From a virus, in IMG/VR virus record IMGVR_UViG_3300023116_005394, positions 1 through 20,352 of that record: a stretch of DNA of 20,352 bases; one strand, written 5' to 3'. The position numbers and the translations under genes were made by a program. Within the stretch, counting starts at the first letter, position 1. Each line of letters opens with the position of its first letter. The notes beneath the pieces were generated by a model. The model made no database searches and was not told the origin of the DNA. It saw only the letters and a program-made list of their open reading frames with translations. Below, in pieces: positions 6,996 to 13,053 of this stretch.

Positions 6996-8372
6996 ATGCA
7001 ATTTTTAAATACAACTAATACATTCGAGGGCGTAGTAGAATTAAACGCTACACCGACCGCAGCGTCACATGCTGTAAATAAATCCTGGGTCGAAGGTGCC
7101 GCTATTATGGGTATTCATTCAGACTCTCAAGTACATGCGGAAACTGTCGTAGTTAATGGAGAGAAACAACTCAAAATTAAATCCCTTGCGATTACAGACG
7201 TACAAGTAGATAGCGCTAGCGCCTCTCTCTCTGCATGGGTAACTGCAAATTATACTAATGGCAACGAAGTACAAGAGGGTGACATGATCATTCTTACAGG
7301 TACAGCGTCAGCCCGTCCAGAAACTTACATTCATAACGGCGGAAACGCTGGTACATCTGCCGACTTTACCGAGATCACAGGATCAGACGTCGAAGCCTCA
7401 GAAATTCGCGGCTTTTTGTCTGGTGGATATGGAATCAGCTATAACTCATCTACAGGCGAGATCGCTGTAACTAATGCAGACATTCGCGGGTTATTCTCTG
7501 GCGACGGTGTAGTAGCCTATGATAGTTCTAACGGTGCTTTCTCTTTTGCTGGAGATTCTGACGACGTGAGCGAAGGATCTACTAATCTCTATTATACAGA
7601 TTCAAGATCTAGAAATGCGCTCTCTGTATCCGGTGCTGGCCTTAGCTATGACGCTGCTACTGGTGTTATCTCTATCGCTGTCGGAACCGATGATATCACA
7701 GAAGAAACAGCGTTATTTTACACAGATGCAAGATCTCGCGCTGCTCTATCTGCCGCTACTGTAGCCGGTCCAGATGTTCAATTGTTGAGCTATAGCTCCT
7801 CTACAGGTGCTTTATCTGTTCCTCTTTCTGGCGTATTTAATCAATTGTCAGCGGGTCAAGGTCTATCTTTCGATGGTGGCGGAGAGTACTCTCTCGATGC
7901 TAATACAGATGACATCCAAGAGCTAGCCGGCGCTACTAATTTATTCTTTACCGATGCAAGAGCAGCGGCAGCTATCACAGTAGGATCAGGGCTTGCTAAA
8001 ACTGGCGGACAGATCTCTCTTGACGCTGATACGGATCTAGTGGGCGAGGGATCTTTAAATCTCTATTTTACCGAAGCAAGAGCACAAAATAGTATCCAAG
8101 CCGATCCTGCTTCCCATAACATGGTTACATACGCTAACGGTGACATTCTCGTATCTAAAAATGATTTCCGTAAAGTATTCTCTGCTCAAAACTTGAGCGC
8201 TAATACATGGCTAACATTGAACCATGCATTAGCTGAGCAACTTGTACATGTATCTTGTTATGATTCAAGCGGTAACTTGGTACAATTGGACGTACAATTG
8301 GTAGATGCTAATAACTGTAAAATTCGCTCTGCTATCGCTGTAACAGGCGCGGACGTAGTGGTATCTATCTAA
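6996..8372 (+). CDS. Repeat-containing fibre-like virion protein in the head module
   Basis: 458 residues. The N-terminus has the HAVNKSWV motif (25-32) seen at the start of many phage fibre segments. Four copies of a short repeat of the form xDDIxE...NLYYTDARSR occur at about 188-205, 231-247, 304-323 and 346-362, interleaved with G-x-G-x-x-Y-x-x-x-T-G-x-I units. This is typical of trimeric beta-structured fibre shafts. The last 66 residues form a sandwich domain shared with the gene at 6739. Codon use shifts towards GGT, GCT, TCT and CTT compared with portal or terminase, suggesting high expression, and a strong terminator follows. Its place before the capsid gene rather than in the tail module suggests a head fibre or decoration. 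A displaced tail fibre is the alternative. Confidence 0.7.
   Translation: MQFLNTTNTFEGVVELNATPTAASHAVNKSWVEGAAIMGIHSDSQVHAETVVVNGEKQLKIKSLAITDVQVDSASASLSAWVTANYTNGNEVQEGDMIILTGTASARPETYIHNGGNAGTSADFTEITGSDVEASEIRGFLSGGYGISYNSSTGEIAVTNADIRGLFSGDGVVAYDSSNGAFSFAGDSDDVSEGSTNLYYTDSRSRNALSVSGAGLSYDAATGVISIAVGTDDITEETALFYTDARSRAALSAATVAGPDVQLLSYSSSTGALSVPLSGVFNQLSAGQGLSFDGGGEYSLDANTDDIQELAGATNLFFTDARAAAAITVGSGLAKTGGQISLDADTDLVGEGSLNLYFTEARAQNSIQADPASHNMVTYANGDILVSKNDFRKVFSAQNLSANTWLTLNHALAEQLVHVSCYDSSGNLVQLDVQLVDANNCKIRSAIAVTGADVVVSI
7557..8081 (+). repeat. Four-copy fibre-shaft repeat inside the 6996 gene
   Basis: Encodes residues 188-362, with four copies of a DD[VI]xE...NL[YF][YF]T[DE][AS]R[SA] unit. 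Spacing between copies is uneven (about 43, 73 and 42 residues). At DNA level the copies share stretches such as ACAGATGCAAGATC and variants but have diverged. Confidence 0.75.
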
Positions 8373-8406
8373 GTTTTTCCTTAAAAACTGTTACCTCACA
8401 TGTTTT

Positions 8407-8433
8407 CCCTCGCCTTTATTGGCGGGGGTTTTC
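8407..8433 (+). terminator. Rho-independent terminator after the fibre gene
   Basis: CCCTCGCC pairs with GGCGGGGG (8 bp, one G-U) across a TTTATT loop, and TTTTC follows directly. It lies 35 bases after the fibre stop, with a candidate promoter just downstream, so it probably separates the transcripts of the fibre and capsid genes. Confidence 0.85.
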
Positions 8434-8445
8434 ATTTTTAGCAAT

Positions 8446-8474
8446 TTGCATTTTAGAGAAATATGATATAAAAT
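8446..8474 (+). promoter_or_regulatory. Candidate sigma70-type promoter for the capsid gene
   Basis: TTGCAT (8446-8451) and TAAAAT (8469-8474) are separated by 17 bases, each at four or five of six consensus positions, in an AT-rich stretch right after a terminator. It would give a leader of about 100 bases. Within that leader, TTAGAGAA at 8453-8460 is an exact inverted match of TTCTCTAA at 8536-8543. The leader also holds GTTAAT/ATTAAC and GGGC/GCCC inverted repeats, so the mRNA leader may be structured. The promoter is predicted by pattern only. Confidence 0.45.
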
Positions 8475-8572
8475 AATTCTCGAACCGACATGGGCAGGGT
8501 CGCGCCCGTTAATAGCAGATTAACCCGATCGAAAGTTCTCTAATTTAAACTCAAAATTTAACTAATAAAATA

Positions 8573-8584
8573 ATGGTGCGATAA
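8573..8584 (+). other. Three-codon mini-cistron abutting the capsid start
   Basis: ATG GTG CGA TAA ends by sharing its last A with the capsid ATG (TAATG at 8582-8586). The capsid gene lacks a purine-rich Shine-Dalgarno; only GGTG at 8575-8578 is near. Termination at the mini-cistron could place ribosomes at the capsid start. It could also be chance. Confidence 0.35.
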
Positions 8585-9519
8585 TGACTATTACTAACAA
8601 TTCACTAATCGGCGACTTGCGAATGCAAGAGATGATTAGTCAAGAAATCAAATTACTATTAACCGACGTGGCTAACCTACGTAATACGCCATTTATGGAA
8701 TTCTGCGGATCTATTAATGGCAGCGGATCGCAAACTATTCGAGTACGTAAAGCAGGGCTAGATGGATACGATGGATTCTCATCTTTTACCGGAGCTAACG
8801 AAATCGACGCTGTAAGCGATAGCGCTTTAACAGACGATCATGTAGATATTGTCGTAAAAAGACAAGCTATGGCGCGTTCTATCTCTGATCTCGCTTCCAT
8901 GACTGGTTTAGGCGGTGACATCGATCCTTTCCGTCTAGCTGAGGACATCGCTAGATCATACGAAAATCTATTCGCAGATCTTACAGGGGCTACTTTAAAC
9001 GGTGGATTTACTGTAACTAAAGGATCTACCGGTGTAGTTCTCGACGTAGATGCTTTTATCGATGCTTTCCAAGCATTAGAGCAAGCCGCTACATTTAAAG
9101 GCGCTCCTGGTCCATACGTGGCTGTATTGCATCCTAAACAATGGGGAGAGCTACAGGATTCTATTCGTTCAGAGTCTAATAATGCTCTCGCTTTCGCCCC
9201 TGCATCCTTCGAGGCTATGGGCGCTAAAGGATCTCATTATAAAGGTACATTCATGGGCGTTGAGATCTATACATCATCTCATATCGAGAGCGATGGTACA
9301 GATTACCAAGGCGCCATGTTTGCGCCCGGTGCTATCGGTTATGCTACTGGTATGCCTCAAGGCTTGCCCGGTGCTGCTGAGTCTATGGAAATGGGCGAAG
9401 TATTGATCGAGATGGATCGCGATGCGACTAGAGCATTAACTCGCGTAGTCGGACATGCATACCTCGGTATGGCTGTTATCGATAACGATCGCGGTGTTAA
9501 TCTAATCTCTGTAGATTAA
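8584..9519 (+). CDS. Major capsid protein (HK97 fold)
   Basis: 311 residues, within the usual range for HK97-fold capsid proteins that lack a fused delta domain. The helical N-arm (1-35) is followed by a mixed alpha/beta core. Segments such as PYVAVLHPKQWGELQDSIR, GVEIYTSSHI and GAIGYATGMP match the P-domain helix, the strand and the A-domain pattern of the family. It is codon-biased towards GGT, GCT and CGT (about 13 of some 34 glycines are GGT by eye), consistent with the most abundant virion protein. It has a terminator on each side and its own candidate promoter. No protease site is evident. Confidence 0.85.
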   Translation: MTITNNSLIGDLRMQEMISQEIKLLLTDVANLRNTPFMEFCGSINGSGSQTIRVRKAGLDGYDGFSSFTGANEIDAVSDSALTDDHVDIVVKRQAMARSISDLASMTGLGGDIDPFRLAEDIARSYENLFADLTGATLNGGFTVTKGSTGVVLDVDAFIDAFQALEQAATFKGAPGPYVAVLHPKQWGELQDSIRSESNNALAFAPASFEAMGAKGSHYKGTFMGVEIYTSSHIESDGTDYQGAMFAPGAIGYATGMPQGLPGAAESMEMGEVLIEMDRDATRALTRVVGHAYLGMAVIDNDRGVNLISVD

Positions 9520-9532
9520 TCTATACACACTA

Positions 9533-9563
9533 GAGCGGGGGGGATCTTTCCCCCTGCTTACTT
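9533..9563 (+). terminator. Terminator-like hairpin after the capsid gene
   Basis: The left arm at 9533-9542 (GAGCGGGGGG) pairs with the right arm at 9550-9559 (CCCCCTGCTT) around a seven-base loop. The core is five G-C pairs plus GC/GC closing pairs and G-U wobbles. The following ACTTTTC is a weak U tract. It probably attenuates rather than fully blocks transcription into the next gene. Confidence 0.7.
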
Positions 9564-9590
9564 TTCAAAAAATAATGTAGAGGTACAAAA

Positions 9591-10256
9591 ATGAATAATA
9601 ACATGAACGCGCAAAAATGGACGCCGATCCAGAATCACCAACAGCAGTATCTACCCGCGAAGCCTAATCATCCTTTTTATTATAAATGCCATCCGAGCAA
9701 TTGGCTATTTCAGTATTTCGACGTCGAAGTAGAAAAGGGCAAGAAAACCGAGGTAGTAAAAAAAGGTTTCTTCGTGCCGCATGTACGTATGGAGCGCATC
9801 GTACCCGGGGCTAATGGAATTCATCAGATCGAAAAAGAGCTAGGTAATCCCTCATCTCGCATCGGTACATTACAATCTCAAGGCTGGACATATCTCGATC
9901 CTCGTAAATATGATTATATGGTAGTGTATCCTGTACGCGGCGGGCGTTATCACGTCCCTAAATGGCTACAGCCTAAAGCGATCGCGGGGCGCCTAATCAC
10001 GAAGATGGACAACATCGCTAAATTAAAGTGGAATGTATCGCTGCTCGTAAATGGAGATCTACCATTTCCAGAAACTCATTTTTGGGAACTAATGATTATC
10101 GACTATCAGAAGCGCCCTGAGCGATTTCTACGAGATCAGCATATCCCAGAGGTCAAGAAGAAAATAGACGCCGATTATCAAATAATTAGCGACATGAAAA
10201 AAGCCCTAAAAGATTTTGAGGAAAGAGGGCTAGAGGTTTATCAAGAAATAAAATGA
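9591..10256 (+). CDS. Conserved-looking virion or assembly protein of unknown function
   Basis: 221 residues, not recognised. The N-terminus is Asn/Gln-rich and polar (about 1-25). An aromatic-rich central part contains YDYMVVYPVRGGRYHVPKW. The C-terminal third is a charged helix, likely a coiled coil (VKKKIDADYQIISDMKKALK). There is no membrane segment, signal peptide or catalytic motif I can name. It sits between capsid and adaptor genes and is joined to the next gene by an ATGA overlap (10253-10256), so a head-completion or connector role is plausible. AGAGGTAC precedes its start. Confidence 0.75.
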   Translation: MNNNMNAQKWTPIQNHQQQYLPAKPNHPFYYKCHPSNWLFQYFDVEVEKGKKTEVVKKGFFVPHVRMERIVPGANGIHQIEKELGNPSSRIGTLQSQGWTYLDPRKYDYMVVYPVRGGRYHVPKWLQPKAIAGRLITKMDNIAKLKWNVSLLVNGDLPFPETHFWELMIIDYQKRPERFLRDQHIPEVKKKIDADYQIISDMKKALKDFEERGLEVYQEIK

Positions 10257-11017
10257 CTAGCTCATCTATACCATACGCACCGCAGATTAAAATACCTGAG
10301 CTACTAGAGCGCGGGAAATCGCAAACCAGTACCCTACCAGTATATAGAGATGGCTCTTTATTGGCGCCTACCGAGGTACGCTATACTCTCATAGCCCCTA
10401 ACGGTACTAAGCTAGTAGATAACGCTCTAGCTTCCTTTCCGGCTAACATTCCAGAATATACGCATACAGCAGCGATCCTAAACAACGATCTCAATCTAGG
10501 CGAGGGCTATTTACAGGAATGGGCGATCACTATTGGCGGAGCGGTTAAAGTATTTCGGCGCGGTGCTGCCATCGTAAAGCGTCGCCTGTATCCTGTCGTA
10601 TCCGATGGAGATCTCACAGCTACATATAGCCAGCTAGCAGATCTACGCCCCTCTAGTATGACGTCATACCAGAGCTATATAGACGAGGCATGGTATTCCA
10701 TAATTCAGAAGATGCGCACAGAAGGCGGCGGGCTAGAGTATCTGGTAATGAGCAGCGAGTCATTTAGGGCAGTACATCAGAATCTAACGCTCTATTATAT
10801 TTTCCGCGATTTCCATAGCTCTCTAGGGCAGAGTAACGGGCGGTATCTGGATCTAGCTACTGAGCATTACAACCAATTCAAATATGATTGGAAATCTTTA
10901 TCTTTTGTCTATGACAAGGATCATAATGGTACAGCGGACACAGCTAACGATCGTATTGCAAAACAGCCCGTAATCTATCTATCGAATCCACCGAGAAACT
11001 ACAGAAGGCGGCGCTAA
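10253..11017 (+). CDS. Probable head-tail adaptor (connector) protein
   Basis: 254 residues in two parts. Residues about 10-105 are a beta-rich, Ig-like segment (TEVRYTLIAPNGTKLVDNA). Residues about 115-225 are helical, with the pattern of connector proteins that sit under the portal: SQLADLRPSSMTSYQSYIDE, a helix with YYIFRDFHSS, then YLDLATEHYNQFKYDWKSL. The end is very basic (NYRRRR). The gene starts inside the previous stop (ATGA) and passes to the next by TAATG, so the three neck genes are tightly coupled. The adaptor call rests on pattern and position, not on a search. Confidence 0.68.
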   Translation: MTSSSIPYAPQIKIPELLERGKSQTSTLPVYRDGSLLAPTEVRYTLIAPNGTKLVDNALASFPANIPEYTHTAAILNNDLNLGEGYLQEWAITIGGAVKVFRRGAAIVKRRLYPVVSDGDLTATYSQLADLRPSSMTSYQSYIDEAWYSIIQKMRTEGGGLEYLVMSSESFRAVHQNLTLYYIFRDFHSSLGQSNGRYLDLATEHYNQFKYDWKSLSFVYDKDHNGTADTANDRIAKQPVIYLSNPPRNYRRRR

Positions 11018-11445
11018 TGTCTGTATCTCTATCTCAATTGCGGCAGGCGGTCACAGCTAAGATCGAAGAAATCAGCGGCTTTAAATTAGCGAAGCTACCG
11101 CCGCAATATTTCGGACGTACGCAGAACACCATCGCACATAAAGCCTTTTCTGTAGGTTTCGAGAGTTCTACCGCCTTTAATGAGCGTCAGCGCAGGGGGG
11201 TAGGGGTTTATATTAGCTCGCCTCTGCGGGTTATATTTTCGTACCGCCTGCGCCCTCTTGATATATATCCGGTAGATTATGACGCTGCGCTAGATGCTGA
11301 GCAAGCGATTATTAGCAAGGTCCTAGAGTCTTACACCGGAGATAATCAATTCTCGATAAAATATGAAAGTTCCGCGCGGCAAGTCATAGACTCGCAAGAA
11401 TACATTATAATAACCCTACTCTTTACTACACTCAATACCATATAG
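11017..11445 (+). CDS. Probable tail terminator or head-tail joining protein
   Basis: 142 residues. The order helix (LSQLRQAVTAKIEEI), long strands (GVGVYISSPLRVIFSYRLRP), a central helix (YDAALDAEQAIISKVLESY) and a final beta hairpin (YIIITLLFTTLNTI) matches the small alpha/beta fold of tail terminator proteins, which cap the growing tube and join it to the head. Its position directly before the tail tube gene is where such genes lie. The start is coupled to the adaptor by TAATG. Another neck subunit of the same size is possible. Confidence 0.7.
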   Translation: MSVSLSQLRQAVTAKIEEISGFKLAKLPPQYFGRTQNTIAHKAFSVGFESSTAFNERQRRGVGVYISSPLRVIFSYRLRPLDIYPVDYDAALDAEQAIISKVLESYTGDNQFSIKYESSARQVIDSQEYIIITLLFTTLNTI

Positions 11446-11453
11446 GAGGCAGC

Positions 11454-11975
11454 ATGCCATACTCAATTGTACCAAAAATTCGCCGCGACGGGGTTATTAC
11501 TCTGATCGACGGAACTACACCGACCGCCGTAACTCTAGAAGTAGCCTACGAGGAAGGCGATCTATCTATTGACGAGCCTAGCGCCCGTACATTTACCGAG
11601 ATGCGAGATCGCGGAGCTATTACCAATGTACGCGGAACAGACGATCAAATTATTACAGGATCTTTCTCTTTCCAATTTCGCCAATTTACAGATGCTACTC
11701 AAGCCGGATCTGTACGCGATTTCGTAAAAGGTAGAGCGTTCTATGCTGCTAATATTTCTACTGGGCTAGCTGGATCCCCTCGTATCGACGAATCGATCCA
11801 TTGTATCGATCTAGAATACTTAGCCGCAGGAACCGCTAATGGTGACGATGCAGATCATAAAATTACCCTGTCTAAATGCGCTATTACCTCTATGGGATGG
11901 AGCGAGGGCGATCCGGGTACTTTTACCGTTAATTTTAACTGCTACGGCGGCGCTGTCGAAGTAGGACCGGTATAA
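11454..11975 (+). CDS. Major tail tube protein
   Basis: 173 residues, mainly beta: an N-terminal strand pair (GVITLIDG), GSFSFQFRQF in the middle and a closing ITLSKCAITSMGWSEGDPG followed by FTVNFNCYG. This is the usual ending of siphophage tube subunits. An AGGAGG site stands six bases before the ATG. Codon use is shifted as in the capsid and fibre genes, and a perfect G-C hairpin follows. With no sheath gene next to it, the tail is expected to be non-contractile. Confidence 0.82.
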   Translation: MPYSIVPKIRRDGVITLIDGTTPTAVTLEVAYEEGDLSIDEPSARTFTEMRDRGAITNVRGTDDQIITGSFSFQFRQFTDATQAGSVRDFVKGRAFYAANISTGLAGSPRIDESIHCIDLEYLAAGTANGDDADHKITLSKCAITSMGWSEGDPGTFTVNFNCYGGAVEVGPV

Positions 11976-11988
11976 CATACTACAATCA

Positions 11989-12017
11989 GGGGGGCGATAA
12001 AGCCCCCCGCTACATTT
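11989..12017 (+). terminator. Hairpin after the tail tube gene
   Basis: GGGGGGC (11989-11995) and GCCCCCC (12002-12008) form a perfect 7-bp stem with a GATAAA loop, followed by GCTACATTTTG. The U tract is delayed, so partial termination or mRNA 3'-end protection is likely. It would lower expression of the chaperone relative to the tube protein. Confidence 0.75.
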
Positions 12018-12030
12018 TGAGGTAACAGAA

Positions 12031-12390
12031 ATGAAATTAGATCTAAGAAAATTAGGCGAGCACGAGGGCAAATTGCCGCTATCTATGGCTACATGCCTCG
12101 ATTTCGTATCATTATGGGGATCGGATTTAAACCGCGCTCATCTGGGGCGATTATCTGCCGCTGCTATTGCTGTAGCTCTCGATCATAAACGAGTACTACC
12201 CGCGTATAATGTCGCGACGGGCGATCCGATAAAATTCGGGCATAAAGTGCTCGATCGATTATTAGAGGCGGGGGTGTCTGTAGGCTCTATCTATGAGATG
12301 GGATCACTAGTATTAACCGAGATGCTACGGGCGATCTCCTTCGATGAGGCAGAGGAAAAAGCAAATTTTTCGCAGGGCGAGGAAGGCTAG
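12031..12390 (+). CDS. Tail assembly chaperone, short form (gpG-like)
   Basis: 119 residues, helical and acidic at its end (EAEEKANFSQGEEG). It lies between tail tube and tape measure genes, the standard place of the chaperone pair, and its 3' end carries a slippery heptamer feeding a second frame. In known siphophages the short form coats the tape measure and the fused form recruits tube protein; both are absent from the finished virion. Shine-Dalgarno GAGGTAAC lies five bases before the ATG. Identification comes from position, size and the frameshift rather than from sequence similarity. Confidence 0.82.
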   Translation: MKLDLRKLGEHEGKLPLSMATCLDFVSLWGSDLNRAHLGRLSAAAIAVALDHKRVLPAYNVATGDPIKFGHKVLDRLLEAGVSVGSIYEMGSLVLTEMLRAISFDEAEEKANFSQGEEG

Positions 12391-12584
12391 ATCTCCTCTT
12401 TCTGCGGGTAGCGCTGCGATGGGGAAAGGATCCCCATTGGCTCTATACCCTAGATAGCCATGTTCGATCTGATATAATAGCTGAGTATATACTCTCTCAA
12501 GAGTCATCTAAGGATCTAGAGGCTCGCAGAGAGAGAAATATGGATCTCGAAATGCAGAGAAAAGCAGATAGAAACAGGATGTAA
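12031..12584 (+). CDS. Tail assembly chaperone, -1 frameshift product (gpGT-like)
   Basis: Read 12031-12369 in frame, slip back one base, then continue 12369-12584. Residues 1-113 are shared with the short form. Then 71 new residues begin FAGRGRLDLLFLRVALRWGK and end in a charged helix, giving 184 in total. The added part (WGKDPHWLYTLDSHVRSDII) has the Gly-x-x-Pro and aromatic pattern of T-domain extensions. The new frame is open for the whole gap after the short form and stops at TAA 12582-12584, one base before the next gene starts. This explains the otherwise uncoded interval 12391-12585. Confidence 0.85.
12363..12406 (+). promoter_or_regulatory. Programmed -1 ribosomal frameshift signal
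   Basis: A AAT TTT at 12363-12369 is a canonical X XXY YYZ heptamer in the short-form frame (GCA AAT TTT). Arms 12371-12383 and 12394-12406 form a hairpin of 13 facing positions with one mismatch (C-U) and two G-U pairs around a 10-base loop. The stem starts closer to the heptamer than the usual 5-8 bases, so its lower pairs would open and the upper GAGGA/TCCTC part would face the ribosome. Confidence 0.82.
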
Positions 12585-12585
12585 A

Positions 12586-13053
12586 ATGGCTAAGATAACA
12601 ACGGGTAAAACTCAGCTAAATGTAGAGGATACGATCGGGAAAATGCTAGACAGCGTACTAAAGAAAGTAGTACCCGATGCGGAGCGCCTGATCTCCTCTA
12701 CCTTCGAAGAAATAGAGCGCGAGGCTGTTAAAGAATGGCCTCGTCAGGCTCCTCTCATACGTAAAAATAAAGACGGTAAAGTAGTCTTTTACAAAGAGCG
12801 ATCGGGCGAATCGTGGAAAAAATTTGAGCTAGGTAAAAGACTTGAAAAAGGGCAAATTGTTATCTATCTGCGCAATACAGCGCCGTACTCATGGGCGATT
12901 AAATTCGGCTATGACTCGGTAAATAAAGATAATGAGGGTATATTACAGCCCAGAGGCAAGCGAGCCTCTACTGAATTGCTAGTTAAACCTATGCGCAAAC
13001 AGGTTAATAAAATTGTAAAAGTAATAGCGAATGAGCTAGATAGGGGCATGTAA
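12586..13053 (+). CDS. Small tail or neck protein, HK97 gp10-like pattern
   Basis: 155 residues. An N-terminal helical part (KMLDSVLKKVVPDAERLISS, then EEIEREAVKEWP) is followed by strands ending in IVIYLRNTAPYSWAIKFGYD, then a basic C-terminal helix. The helix then N-x-A-P-Y-x-W-x-I-x-x-G layout resembles the HK97 gp10/tail-completion family. Those genes usually lie before the tail tube; here the gene is between chaperone and tape measure, so the match may be only partial. It begins one base after the frameshift product's stop and ends in a TAATG overlap with the tape measure gene. Confidence 0.55.
   Translation: MAKITTGKTQLNVEDTIGKMLDSVLKKVVPDAERLISSTFEEIEREAVKEWPRQAPLIRKNKDGKVVFYKERSGESWKKFELGKRLEKGQIVIYLRNTAPYSWAIKFGYDSVNKDNEGILQPRGKRASTELLVKPMRKQVNKIVKVIANELDRGM

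Noticed and set aside
9182-9406. 74-codon plus-strand frame in the capsid gene
   Set aside because: It is a hydrophobic shadow frame in the most constrained gene, with no ribosome site.
2138-9990. GCGATCGC (HIP1-like) octamers as a sign of a cyanobacterial host
   Set aside because: Only two copies were found in the window, which the general GATC excess explains.
12325-12507. 60-codon minus-strand frame across the chaperone gap
   Set aside because: The interval is fully explained by the -1 frame, and there is no start signal.
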